This document shows, piece after piece, positions 41,204 to 53,190 of a stretch of 64,000 nt of DNA. Both the position numbers and the translations under genes were made by a program. Location of the stretch: positions 5,185,501-5,249,500 of the forward strand of contig NC_066590.1 in assembly GCF_905475345.1 (NCBI RefSeq). Direction: 5' to 3'. Positions within the stretch are counted from its first letter, which is position 1. Every line of letters starts with the position of its first letter. The stretch is from Vespula vulgaris. Lineage: Eukaryota > Arthropoda > Insecta > Hymenoptera > Vespidae. A model generated the notes under the pieces. It saw nothing but the letters and a program-made list of their open reading frames with translations, did no database searches and had not been told where the DNA came from.

Positions 41204-41407
41204 TTAATGGTTCAGCGACGTAATGATGGTGAACCGGCTTATATCGAATTATAGGGAAACGGGACGGGATTTAACGATGCGTCAAATACCAATGACGTTA
41301 TAGGCATGAGCATTGAATGTTCGAATGCATTCTTTTTTATTCGAATCACTCTCTTTCTCGTTCCCTCTCTCTCGCTCTCTTTCTGTCTGTATATATGTAT
41401 CTACAAA

Positions 41408-41408
41408 A

Positions 41409-41457
<49 letters not shown>
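41408..41457. repeat. (AT)n microsatellite
   Basis: Alternating AT run with one CAT interruption near the left end. Confidence 0.95.
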
Positions 41458-41458
<1 letters not shown>

Positions 41459-42200
41459 TCCACAAACAAAAGTTTGAAGCATTCGTTTGATCTGCTAGAA
41501 AAAGTAATTCAAACGATGGGAAAAACTGATTGAAGAAAAAAGAAAATAGGACTCCAGAGACTTCCATCTAATAGAATATATAAGTATTTACAAATATTAC
41601 TGTATTATCTACTTTCGAATGAAAAAAAAGTCAAAGGTGATACGTGGTATAAACTGTTTTTCTTTTGAGACCTTGATCGGTCATGCGTATGAATGTACAC
41701 ATGCGTGTGTACATACATATGTATACACTATGAAGAAACACAGAAGATGTTAACACAAAGGTTCGCATCGATAACACAGCTTTAAATCCTGTCTCAGTAT
41801 TCTGCGTCACGTTCGCCATGAACAAGCTTCTACGATCGACGAGCTTTATACGTCGGTTTCTTCTATAAGGATCTTATTTTCCAAATATATTCTTATTTAA
41901 TTATCTAATTAACCGTATCAGAAGAAATTGGCCGAATTGAAGAGCGGTATGAAAATAAGACGCAATGTGATATCATTAGCAACGAGTTGAAAGTGTACTC
42001 GTTAAGACGTGTATTATTGCTGACGAAGGCAGAAAAGACGAGGACTCATTGCGCGCATCGCTGAAGTACTTCACTTTTATGGTCTACTCTTCCACCGCTT
42101 CTCTTCTTCTCATTACCATCCGCTTGAGGAACATTCGCACGAAGAAATCAAGAAAAAGAAGTCCTCGCGAGAGTAATTGCGATCTTGTTCTGGTAAATAT

Positions 42201-42203
<3 letters not shown>

Positions 42204-42238
<35 letters not shown>
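42204..42238. repeat. (GA)n microsatellite
   Basis: Uninterrupted GA run. Confidence 0.95.
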
Positions 42239-42240
<2 letters not shown>

Positions 42241-42397
42241 GTCATAGATGATAATAATAAGCTTGCATTTCTTTCGATGATATTCTTAACGAAAATAATT
42301 GTAGTCGATAAATGAGAAAAGGTGTATAAATAAAGTAAGTAGGTAATAGAGAAAGAAGAGAGAGAAAGAGAGAGATAGGAACAAGGGAAAGAAGGAG

Positions 42398-42400
<3 letters not shown>

Positions 42401-42450
<50 letters not shown>
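42401..42450. repeat. (GA)25 microsatellite
   Basis: Perfect 50-base GA run, the inverted partner of the CT run at 42617. Confidence 0.95.
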
Positions 42451-42454
<4 letters not shown>

Positions 42455-42611
42455 GGTATCTTTTATTTTCACACGTAAGTAAAAAGGATGGCAGCTGCGG
42501 CTGACTTTTCTCCTTGGAGCATTATTTTTTTTTACTTTTCTTTTTCTTCTTTTTTCTTGGTTCATTTAATTTCTCTATTCTTCATCTTCTCTTTTTCTCT
42601 ATAAGAAAATA

Positions 42612-42616
<5 letters not shown>

Positions 42617-42665
<49 letters not shown>
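42617..42665. repeat. (CT)n microsatellite
   Basis: Perfect 49-base CT run. Confidence 0.95.
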
Positions 42666-42667
<2 letters not shown>

Positions 42668-42892
42668 TTCTTCCTTTCTCTTTTTTCCCTGAGTCAACAC
42701 AACTTCATCTCTTTTTTATTTCTAAAAAAAGGCAGAGCTAGGAGATGGAAAATAGACTCGAAAGTTTCCTGTTGCATCGCTCCCAAGAATGATTAGATTT
42801 TGATAATAGAATTAAAGTATAATATCATTCTAACAAATCGTATAAACGTGTCGAATAAAACGAATAAGTTCGATTTTAAAAATATTCTTTAA

Positions 42893-42919
42893 TTTCGATT
42901 TCGATTTCGATTTCGATTT
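42893..42919. repeat. (TTTCGA)n hexamer repeat
   Basis: About 4.5 perfect units of TTTCGA. Confidence 0.95.
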
Positions 42920-45439
42920 CATCTTCGAAGAAACGATTGCTCGTTTCATTTTACGAGTCATATCTAATTCGATTAAAGCAATTTCCTCCCGTTCTTGAAT
43001 ACCATTTGGATTTATCGTTGACATCCTAAAAGCAACAAAGGAAGAAGAAAAAAAAATACGCTTATCGGTCCTTTCGTAGAATATAAAAGAGATATCGAAG
43101 GACGAGATCGATATGACCGGTAAATCCAACCAGAGATGTTACAATTCGTGCATTAACGCGAATTGGATGGGGTTTTTTTTCCCTTTTCCTCTTCCTCCAC
43201 TTCCTGCTCCTCCTCCTCTCATCTCCTCCCCTCTACTTTCGTGAAAACTTTTCGCTATCCTCCAGTAGCTTCGATTTCCCGTAATCGATGGGAACCAACG
43301 ACTAGTCGAAATATTTTCAAGCCCGTTTGCGATCTATCTCTTTCGACAGAATTCACGCTTTCTTGTACTCTTTTCAACGTCGGCCGACTCGAAAAATGTT
43401 CGATCGAACGAAACGAAATGTTCGTTTACGTAGAAAGATATAAAAAGAACATACAAATGAAGAATATTTTTACGGGGGTAAAACGGACGTTTAAATGTTC
43501 ATTCAAGTCGATCCCTAAGTTTGGCAAAGCGAGTCGAGTTAATCGGGGTCATCTGGATAAAAGATATGAGGATGCAAAAAAGGTGGTACTGCTGATGATA
43601 GGCAGTGATAGCAGCAGCTTAGGAAGCCTCGGCTAAAGCCGTTAACGATTCGCCTTAATGATCCGGCCGAGAAACTATGAATTAATTATGCAGGTGGCAC
43701 CTAAATTCTGGAGTCATCCCCTACGGCGTTCGTACACTATAAACGCGTACTGTAGTTAGGCGAAATATCTTCCTCAACACACTCTTAAGAATATTTCTCT
43801 CTATATATATGTATATATATATATATTTTATCTTTTTCTTGTTTCTTTATTCCAACAACGTATATTCCAACAACGAATAACGAAGCGTCACCGTCCGAGA
43901 AAAGTCCACACGCAAAGTTCGTGTAAACAAGCAAGGGTGCTTAAATTTTCACGTAGTGTTACCCCTTCGCAGTCTCCTCGGAGTTAACATCGACGATTTA
44001 TGAACAGTAAAATAAGAAACATGCGGCCAAACTCGTCTTTTCTTTTTCACAAGTTTTCGCTTTACCTGTGAAGAAACACAAATTTTTAAAAACATTCTTC
44101 TCCTACGAATACCTTGCTTGTCGTGTATGTATATATGTGCGTGTGTGTATATTTTTCTCTTTTCTTTTTTCAAAGTATAAACGTAGGTATTATACGATGG
44201 TTAAAAAGAAACGAGAAAAAGAGAGAGAGAGAGAAATCTCTTTAAGTTTTAAAAATAGAGAGCTGGAGTGTGCTTTTTAAATCAAATACGACTTAACAAG
44301 CGAGAATGATCGATACTGCGGCTTGTATTTTTAAAACCGTGCTCGATGTAATTATCTTGCCACTCAATTATCGTACGAAAACTAGGTGAACAAGTAATAT
44401 CTATTGGATAGGAATAGGAATTGGAATGAAATAATTAGTCGTCGAAGTAACTCGTTAATTAGCTTTTATTGAAACAATATAGATACTACATAAATAAGTA
44501 TACAAAAGAAAAAAAGAAAAAAGATACTTTGCAATTACGAAATCTTGGTAATCTTCTTCGAGAGACTTGAGTGATTTTAGTAAATTATTTCATTAGTATT
44601 ACTTCCATTAGAGATCGAATCTTTGGTAGTACAATACTGCTATTTTAGTACAATAGAATAGTAGTGGTCAGGGAGAAGACGAAACCAACAATAGAGCCAT
44701 TTGCAAGCATTTCGAAGTACCAATCCGATCTCTCAACGTCGTCCAATCCGATTGGAAGTTCGAGCGGTCTTAAGTCGTTTCTCCTTCCCAGGCAAGAACA
44801 ATCGTATTTGCTCGGTCTCCGACGTAGGGGCTCGTCTTAGTATCTAGAAACGAAACGAAAAACGTGAAAACCTGAAACAATCGTAATAAAAAACAAAGAA
44901 CGCGATAACCCGGTTAAGCATACAAAGTTACTCAGCTGGAGTTTTTATATAAGTAGAGAAAACTAAAGAAGAACGCGGAAAGGTAAAACCTACGATGTGG
45001 TTGGTAAACGTAGGTAGTCTAGAAAACAAAACAGGAAAGGGAAGATAGAAAATAAGAAAAAAAAAAGAAGAGAAAGAAGAGAAGAGAAGAAGAAGAAGAG
45101 GAGGAGGAAGAGAAAAACAACACAAAGGTTGCTCGTTTACCAAGGATTTTCTTAAGCGAATGCTATCGTTGTATCGAATTGTAGGAAAATCATTGGTACG
45201 ATTTTCACGTCGCTCGAACACAAAATACATATATTGTACATATACATAAAGTACATATGTATACCTAAGTAAAGTGGTATATGCCGTTCGACCGGTCGTC
45301 GTCGTTCAATGTACATAGTATATGTGCGCGCGTCTTCGAGGTTGCTTTAATTTATGCCGTCCAAATCGGCAGCCGCGACTCGGTTTGGCGCATACGACAG
45401 AATGTTGTACACGATATACCTAGTACCTGTATAACGAGA

Positions 45440-45646
45440 TTAACGTGCACCACTCGGGTTTGACGTCTTTGCCACGTAAATCGCACGACGGGAAGCCGAA
45501 AGTGTACTTTGCATTGGTTGCTTGCTGATGTACATAGCCGTGGAAGTGGTATCTTCGTGTTCCTCGAGGTCGATGTCGCTCACCGTTTCGAAAATTATAG
45601 GTCCGCACTTTGGAACAAAGTCTATGTAGTCCTTTCCTCGGAACAT
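45440..45646 (-). CDS. Candidate small ORF, unidentified (68 codons)
   Basis: The minus-strand frame runs from ATG (45646) to TAA (45440). It includes FRGKDYIDFVPKCGPIIFET, an acidic run (DIDLEEHEDTT), then AMYISKQPMQSTLSASRR. It has no simple-sequence bias and lies in a GC-richer island. CTAAC, a branch-point-like string, lies just upstream. The string ACG|GTGAGC inside it (donor GT at 45583-45582) could instead end an exon after the first 21 codons. No family was recognised. The plus strand is also open over 45509-45802, so strand and reality are both unproven. Confidence 0.25.
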   Translation of the reverse strand: MFRGKDYIDFVPKCGPIIFETVSDIDLEEHEDTTSTAMYISKQPMQSTLSASRRAIYVAKTSNPSGAR

Positions 45647-48600
45647 ATGTTAGTATATGTTTATATACATGTGTGTCGAGCTGCCACACGCTTTGCTTTA
45701 AGATTTGTTGGACCTGACGCGACTTGTCCTCTTTCTACTCGACCTCCGGAAAAAGGACGAGAGTTCGGAGTTCATTCCAATTCACATAAATCATTCGTCT
45801 AACGTCGACTTACGCTTAATATTAAATCTTTCTAGTGTCTAATCAACAATTCAAAAGGAAAGAGATTTTAACTTTTTTTTTTGCTTCAGGAAGAATTCCT
45901 CTTTCTCTCTCTCTCTCTCTCTAGCTCTAGCTATCTTCTCTCTAGATCTTATCGAATTACGAAGAGCCGGTATTTCCTCTCCTTCTCAAACGTTTTCTTT
46001 CTCTCTTCACTTCATCGTGGAAATTGAGAATGGCGCGCGTCGAGTAGCGTCGAAAAGCAAAAAGGGAAGATTTCAAGGGAGAGAAAAGTGACCCATCGAG
46101 ACGGTCGAGCAATCGAGATGGAGGAGGGTGGAAACCGATAGCACCCAGGGATGAACATTCTACCGTTTGAAGATGGGGTCCCTCTCTCTCTCTCTCTTTC
46201 TCTCTCTGTTTCTGCCCCTATTACCCTTAAAGTAGGACCAGCATACCATCGAATGATCGTTCATGCGAAAGAAAAAAAAGAGAAAGGAAGAGAGAGAAAG
46301 AGTTACACGAAAAGCAGTCACCGATATTATCCTTTCACTTTTTTCATTCTCTTTTTCTATCGGTCATCGTCCTGTTTCCTTTCGAAACAATTTTGAAACT
46401 GGACCTTCTTGCGGTCGAACGAGAAGGAAGATAAGAATTTTCTACGATAGGAAAGGTACATAAATGGAGTTCGATGAAAAAGAAGAAGAAGGAGGAGGAA
46501 AAGAAGAAGACGAATTTTCTTTTCTCAATTTCCGAAGAAGTTGGATTTTCAAGTAAATAAGATGGGCGCATCACGCGACGAGAAAGAGCACATAACTGTG
46601 GCTATATAATTTAAAGAGTATACATTCTTATGATTCGAAGTATTATAAGTGGATAAGTCCTTTTAAGAAAAGAAACGTAAAATTCTCACGAAACGATCTC
46701 ATGTAACCCCTTTTTCGACGAACCTCAAGAGAGAGAAAAAGAATAAAGGAATGGATTAGAGAATTTAGTCACGTACAACACCGACTGGCTCGATTCCAAA
46801 CTTAAGCCGCTGATTTTACTTTCGATGTTGGTCACCGTTTGTACATACATACATATGACCATTCTCTTTAACTACTATCTTTTTTGAAATAAATACGGAT
46901 CCTGCTAGTTTCCACCCTTGTTCCACTTCAGTCTCTCAATTTTTCGTTAATTTAACGTTTCCGTTAATAACCTTCAAGAAGTTTGACAAGATCGACTCAA
47001 TTCTCGATGAAACATTCATTATCTGTCCCGAGTCCACCTGCTTCCACTTCGAAGAATCGAAATTTTGAAGTTGCTACTTTTTTTCTTCGAAAACTTATTC
47101 GAAGAAAAAAGGAGAGAGCGAAAAAGAGAAAGAGAGAAAACTTCGTAATAACTCCGATATTGCATTTCCGACAACGTCGACTTATATCGCAGACAATATC
47201 ATATAGTAATCAATCATCGTACGTACACATAGTCGTCCAACACAAATCGTTAATAACTTAGTTTTGATTTGCCATTTCATGTTGTTTTTAATTAAAGCAA
47301 ATGATTGAATGATTAAATGATTATTTATAAAACCGTAAAAATGGTCGAATTAAGATGCATATATACGTTTGTTATTAAAAGAAACCAACTAAGGTTAATA
47401 TACGTTGGTACCGTTCAAAAGTAATGAATTATTTGTGGTACTTTTCGTGATGTCCAGATAAGAGTAGAAATAATAACGAAACGACGTCGGTCACGGTAAA
47501 TGAGTATCCGTCTCTGTGACTCTTGAAAATTTCAACGCCGTCGAGCACGACGAATCTCTCTTCCACGATCTTCATTTTGGCTCGATGACTTCGCCACAGA
47601 TTATACTTATTTAACGTGCATACGTATATCTATATGATATAAAATATAATTTATTTTTTCTCCTTTATTTTTCTTCTCTTTTTTTTCTTTTTTTCTTTTT
47701 TCTTTTTTTTTCTTTTCTTGATCGTCTTATTTACATCTTTTACAATGTTGATATCTATGGATGTATATTTTGAAAAAATTCCAACTTGTGACTTATGTAC
47801 GTTTGAAAGACGATCGACCTAACTATGAGATAACAGTAAACGATGCTTTATCGTTGTCTCTAAGGACAAAGGAGAGTCACCATGGTACACCTCGAACTCT
47901 CGGACTTCCTGTTAGTCCTTGGGGCTATGCGGTCGCTTGGTTAAGCCTTCGTGACACGCTCGCCGCACTGGGACACGCTTGTAGTCCTTGATTAGCTGGC
48001 CGATTGTTCCTGCCCATTTCGAGTCTACCATAGTTAATGCGTGTTCTAAGTGCGTGCGTTATAATACTTGTTGGTACGAGCACAACAAGAACAGGGAGAA
48101 AGACATGCAATAAGAGAGATAGAGAGAGAGAGAGAGAATTATTCAACATTCACGTCGATTCGCTTTACCTATTGATTTTTCTTTTTTTTTTTTGTTTCTT
48201 TTTTATTACAACATTAAATATATACCTACGTATCTACATCTCGACGATTATCCAGTTAAAAAGGATTTTCTAATAACAGCATAAAAGATAATATCTTCCT
48301 CATTACATCTCTCGTGGCTTTACTCTCTCCCTGTTATTTATTCGCTCCCTTCAAACTTTTTCTTACTGTTACGAGCAGACGTTGGAAAGTAAAAGTGCTT
48401 GATAAACACGACCCTTCGAAGATATTTTTTTTTCTTTTTTCTTTTTTTTTCTTTCTTTTTATTTTCTCTCTCTAATCTTTTGGTACCTACCGGGACTGGG
48501 GGAATTACGTTCGAGAATTATATATAATGAAGAGAGTAATCTGTAGTTAAGGTAAAAGTTACTTGCGAGTTTCTCTTCCTCCTTCGTGCTCTAACATTTT

Positions 48601-49833
48601 AACCTTTTCCAAAAAAGAAAAAGAAAAAAGAAAAGAAATAAATGAAACGGTTCAAAAACTTTGTGAGCTAGCCAAGTTTTCTACGTAAACTTACCTCAAA
48701 ATTAACACTGCATTTTCTATTTCAGATACGAACGAAACATAATGAACGAGTAGAAATGTTCACCTCTACGAGACCGTATCGCCTTATATCTTGAATGGAA
48801 AAGTTCGACACGTTGCGTGCATATATCAACAAATAGAAACGCCCAAACTAAATCGTCCTCTCGATGAAGCCAATTTCGTCGTAGAAATAAAACGTGAATT
48901 TCCGAATATTTTTCTCGGCGGAAAATTATTTTAACGATCGATTCGAATGATTCGTTCTTGAAGGGAGTTCGCAACGGGTTTAAACAAAAAAAAGGTAAGT
49001 TCCTTTTTTTTTCTTTCTTTAAATTTCATTTCAACGCTTTTTATTTAAATCCGTACGATCATGAAAAAAGTCGAGGTTCGAAACGGAAACAATAGATGTT
49101 TATCGATCAATTCGAATCGATGAGAAGTTTTTAGCGTAGAATAGAGAGGCGGAGACGCAAATCCCTAAAGGATTTTCTACGAAATTCGAAAGTGCATGTG
49201 ACCGGAAGGTCCATTCGCTATCGTTACGAAAAATGCATAGAAAGATACAGAATAAAAAAAGTCGTTTACGTAAAAGCAAAGTACATTGAGAATTATAAAA
49301 TAGAATAAAAACATAAAGATAAAAGTTAATGATATTTAATTCCTTCGTATTGTGCTTGCTTTTAAGAGAATATTCGTTGTCCATTGTTCTCTTTGCACAA
49401 GAAACCCATGTCAACCACATTTAATGATACGTTCTAAATGAGTTCATTGCCTATACTCCAGAAACATTGGTCATTAAATTCGATATACGAGAATTCATGT
49501 ACAACAATCTTCATCATCAACAGTATAAGATAAAATCACAATCATTAACGAACAATTATTATCAAGAAAATTTCTTTCTATCGTCAAAATGTCTGTCAAT
49601 GTAAAAGCAAAGAATTACTTTTTATTATTTTGCATCACATCGATATAGATTAAAAAAAAAGAAAAAAAATATATATATATGGCTTACTGATAGGTCAATA
49701 TTATAATCACTCATCTATAAACGAAATAATAATTAAAATATATTGCAAAGTAGTAAAAATAAAAAGAAATACAAAGTAAAATCAGCTCTATTGATTAGAA
49801 CGTTGTATTTTTGTCGTTCGATTTAAAGGGTAG
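45647..49833. other. Non-coding region upstream of the GC-rich exons
   Basis: No recognised protein. A GC-rich patch lies at 47875-48015. The cryptic acceptor TTTTTGCTTCAG (near 45890) has no exon after it. The last 400 bases before 49834 are very AT-rich, which makes the GC jump at 49840 abrupt. Confidence 0.65.
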
Positions 49834-50130
49834 GAAAGGCGCTTGTGCGACTTCAAAGACGGAAATTAGCGGCGCCCTCCTTTCGAAGAAGGGGCACCGC
49901 GCGAAAAAGAGGGTGGAAACGTCCTCCTGGGTCCGTCGTGGTGTTGTCCGCCGGGGGTGGCGGTGGCGGTGGGGGCGGGGGCGGGGGTGGTTGCAGGAGC
50001 CGTGAATTGGAACGTCGTGGGGGTGGCGGCCGGGGTGCCCCCTGCCTTGCCACCATCAGCTCCTCTGTTGCGGGGAGCGCGGGGGGTTGCGGCCCGGTCG
50101 TGGGTCTACCCTCCTACAAGAAACGACAAG
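49834..50130 (+). CDS. Candidate Gly-rich N-terminal exon of the KCNIP gene
   Basis: This block stands out from its AT-rich surroundings as very GC-rich. One frame stays open across it and encodes a basic segment, then a run of about 13 glycines written with mixed GGT/GGC/GGG codons, then more Gly/Arg-rich sequence ending SYKKRQ. It ends at a good donor (AAG|GTAAAT at 50131). A possible acceptor precedes it: a T-rich stretch followed by TAG at 49831-49833. With these limits the exon is 297 nt (99 codons) with phase-1 ends on both sides, and it joins in frame to the exon at 50617. It contains no ATG, so an upstream exon would be needed. The other two frames and the minus strand (a poly-proline reading) are also partly open, as expected for GC-rich repeats. 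It could instead be untranslated, or an upstream promoter island. The call is inferred from splice phase and composition only. Confidence 0.4.
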
Positions 50131-50616
50131 GTAAATAAAATCGAGTAAGCTATTAAACATTATAATATATTTTTATCTGAATGAATTAACGATTCAATCA
50201 ATCCTTATATCTATGTAACAATTAAAAAGAAATTTCCAAACGAAGTGTACAAAATTCCAAAAGAAATTACATATGATTGTAAAAAAACCAAAGAACGAAC
50301 GCAAGGTTTCGAAATTATTATTTCGATGAACCAAATAGGAAATAGTAAATATAAACAAAAAATAATAATAATAATCTTAACCCTTTAGAATCCCCCTTGA
50401 TATTAAATTTAATTAACGAAAACAAATCGATAAGAAACATGTTGACGTCAAAAGATGTTTGACGTTTTCTTCGAACGTATACACGTATGTATATAATTAA
50501 ACAGGACAATCAGAGAATTAGAAAAATAATAGAACAATAGTTATCTCCGATAAAAAGAGATATAGTAAGAAAAATATGTGAATCTGTTAATCGATTGGAT
50601 ATGTTAATCGTCGAAG
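50131..50616 (+). other. Probable short KCNIP intron or upstream flank of exon 50617
   Basis: This is AT-rich sequence between the two GC-rich blocks. It starts with a consensus donor (GTAAAT). There is no strong pyrimidine tract near the right end, though TTAATCG strings could act as branch points. If exon 50617 is a true first exon starting at ATG 50601, this interval would instead hold its promoter. No TATA/initiator pair stands out. Confidence 0.45.
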
Positions 50617-50946
50617 GCAGCGGAGCAGCTTGGGGCCGTGGAACTCGTGGACGCGGGAGAGGTCGCGGGGGCGGCGCGAACCTACTTGGTTCCGGCGTCG
50701 CCCCCGCAAACTATCCTCAAGGACTGCAGGGCGTCGGGCCCGGACTACGGGAGGTCGTGAACATTTTAGGAGAGAGGAATCAAGCTGGCACCTTAACCGG
50801 TGTCGGACCACCACCGGGAACCTTGGATTCAGAGGGCACCGGAGACGAGGAAGAAGGAACTTCCACCAAGAAACCACCTAGGCCTCTCTATAGGAGGCTA
50901 ATCAACTACGTACGACAAGCCTGGACTGGCGTTAAATTTGCTTTAG
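50617..50946 (+). CDS. KCNIP: KCNIP exon encoding the variable N-terminus
   Basis: This 330-nt open frame (110 codons) has phase-1 ends and a donor AG|GTACGA at 50947. It encodes, in order, an Arg-Gly segment (GRGTRGRGRGRGGG), a Gly/Pro-rich linker, an acidic stretch (GTGDEEEG), and a basic aromatic segment (PRPLYRRLINYVRQ, then AWTGVKFAL). It joins in frame to the core exon at 58009, giving VKFAL-DSEYEEE. KChIP family proteins have variable N-termini from alternative 5' exons joined to a common EF-hand core at this point, and an acidic D/E-rich junction is typical. The 5' limit is uncertain. AG at 50615-50616 keeps phase, as do AGs ending at 50625 and 50628, but none has a clear pyrimidine tract. 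Alternatively the exon starts translation at ATG 50601 (MLIVEG), which is in the same frame, with the frame closed upstream by TAG at 50538. A CT microsatellite follows the donor. Confidence 0.72.
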
Positions 50947-50963
50947 GTACGATCGATCCTTCA

Positions 50964-50995
<32 letters not shown>

Positions 50996-53094
50996 TCCTC
51001 TTTTTCTTTCCTAGAACTATTATCAAGTAAGATACTTTGAACTTGGATGCTTCCGTAGTACATTTCGGAAACACGACATAAATTATTCCCTATCTTAACT
51101 ACTCGATTCCCAACGTCTTAACGCCAATTGATAAGGTCTCTTGCGGCAAAACTACTTTTCGAAGTACATATCTGTTCGAACAGGTAAAGGGAACCTAGTT
51201 ATATATCTAATAGTACCTTGCCAGTCCCATGGGTCAATTCTTAACAGTTTGGTCAACACTTCATGTAGGCTACTCACGTGTTAAATCGAAGCATTCATAT
51301 TGTATGATCCCTTACGTCTACACGTCGTACTTTGGCATCATGTGTACTATATATTATTACATCGACGAACGAGCACAAAATCGGTCCTCTTCGAAAGCTT
51401 CTTCGAAAGTTCGACGATAAATTTTCTCGAAACTCTTCAAATGACATTTTAAATAAGGTCCTAGGAGATTTAACAAAAGAGTTCTTTCGTCCGAGATAAT
51501 TGAAGTTAAAGACAAACGAGAACATACTTTCATTTTTCGTTTTTACATATTTTCGATATTTCTACGAACTAGTAGCAGGGATCGTACTAGTATAAAGCGA
51601 TAAATAGAGCTCGATATTGGCTCGCGTGCGTTCGCAGAAAGAATCTTTTCAATGCAATTCTCCAGAGAGGAAGAACGGTAGAATGAAAGAGGAAGAAAGA
51701 GAGAAAAGAGATGAGAGAGAAGTTTGCTGCATATTCTATCTCGACGTCCGGGACTTCTGGGTCGCGAACGGGTTTCATGAAAATTCATATAAATGGTACG
51801 GGCGGTTTCGTCCCTAAATTACATTTTAGCTCGCCGATTTATGAAAGAAATATTTTCAAACTGATAACGTCATATACGTGGCTCATCGTGCCGGAAAACA
51901 ATGCTCCATTATTAAGCTCGCATGCATCTGTTTCGCCGATTATTATTGGAGCATGTAAATCATATTCAGTCTCTTTCATGGTTATTTTTTATTTACGTAC
52001 TTACATACCTATGATTTGATTCTTCAACGAATATCACCATAATAACGAGTGAAACATAACTTTACGATCTCAAATTTAATTTAACAACGTTCTCGGGCGA
52101 ATGATAACATTTTTATCAAGTCCAAAAGCGATTATAACAATAACGCGTTTCATCCTTTTGGATTTCCATCGAATCAGCCAAGTTTGATGCATTATCGAAG
52201 GTTCGCATCGGGTATTATTCGGCTCGTAATTTGTTTTAGCGAGAATATAATAGTCAGGCGTTAAACGAATCAAATAATAAAGGAGTGCTATAATAATTAT
52301 GTAGACATGCATGACAACGAACTTGCTATATTTCATTAATATGCAATAATTTTCCATATCACGGATTTATCATATATATATATATATGATAAGGCAAATA
52401 GACAGGTAAATGATAATGTACCTGCAATAAAATAAAATAACATCGTACGAACATGTGGACGTATCATCGAAAAATATTCTGTGTAGTATTCGCGCATTCT
52501 CCTCTTCATCTTCTCTCGATTCATCGTTTATCATCATTAACTCCAGATGTGTATAAAAACGCGTATATAAACTGATATCTCGTTCGTTCCAGAAAATAAT
52601 GATATTTTTCTGTCGGAAGTTAGTTTAATCTTTGCCTATGGTGTGAGAAAGATTTCTATATTATTATCATTATTAAACTATTTGTCATGGGGTAACGATC
52701 GAACTCGATATAATTTATTCCAAGTCCGTAAAAGGAGGGAAAGAGAAGGATAGATAGAGAGCAACGTAATTACTTTTCCCTTATCGCTCTCGAATATATC
52801 ACCGATACGTCATCGTTAAAAATGGGAAGACTCTTTTTCCTCTCTCTCTCTCTCTCTTTTTTATTTAAATTTTTTTTCGAAGCCAAACGAAAAAAAAATG
52901 AAAACGAAACGTCGAAGGCACAGAAAAAAAAATAGAGTTAGTTTTTGTATGAATATCGATAAACCGATCGATATTTACTCGTTATCAAAAGCGCTAACTT
53001 ATTTCTTGGCTTCGTTATTACGCGATCGATTATTCGAAGTCTATTATCATCGCATTTTCGTGCTCGTTTCCAGAAACGAGTAGGAGGAGCGAAC

Positions 53095-53190
53095 ATGTAT
53101 CGACGCTATTCGTCGAATGAACACCAAGCGATTTTTCGACAACGTTTGCGAGCAGCTGCGTCCGACGCGAGACATCGTTTTAACCGCTAA
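53095..53190 (+). CDS. Candidate 31-codon small ORF
   Basis: ATG in fair context (GCGAACATG) opens a short frame beginning MYRRYSSNEHQAIFRQ, rich in Arg and Ala and ending at TAA 53188. It sits in a small CpG-rich patch inside the KCNIP intron. Nothing else supports it, and it could be chance. Confidence 0.12.
   Translation: MYRRYSSNEHQAIFRQRLRAAASDARHRFNR

Larger units (their letters stand above)
33300..45439. other. Non-coding region
   Basis: No recognised protein. It is AT-rich with microsatellites. The regulatory-like islands at 40.0 and 41.1 kb are listed separately. The 157-codon frame at 43163-43636 begins with TTG and a pyrimidine-rich stretch and looks like chance. Confidence 0.65.

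Noticed and set aside
43163..43636. 157-codon open frame
   Set aside because: It begins with TTG and a pyrimidine-rich Ser tract, the internal ATGs are poor, and no family was recognised.
49853..50056. Minus-strand poly-proline frame opposite the GC-rich block
   Set aside because: It is the complement of the Gly-codon run. The plus strand has a matching donor and joins in phase to the KCNIP exon.
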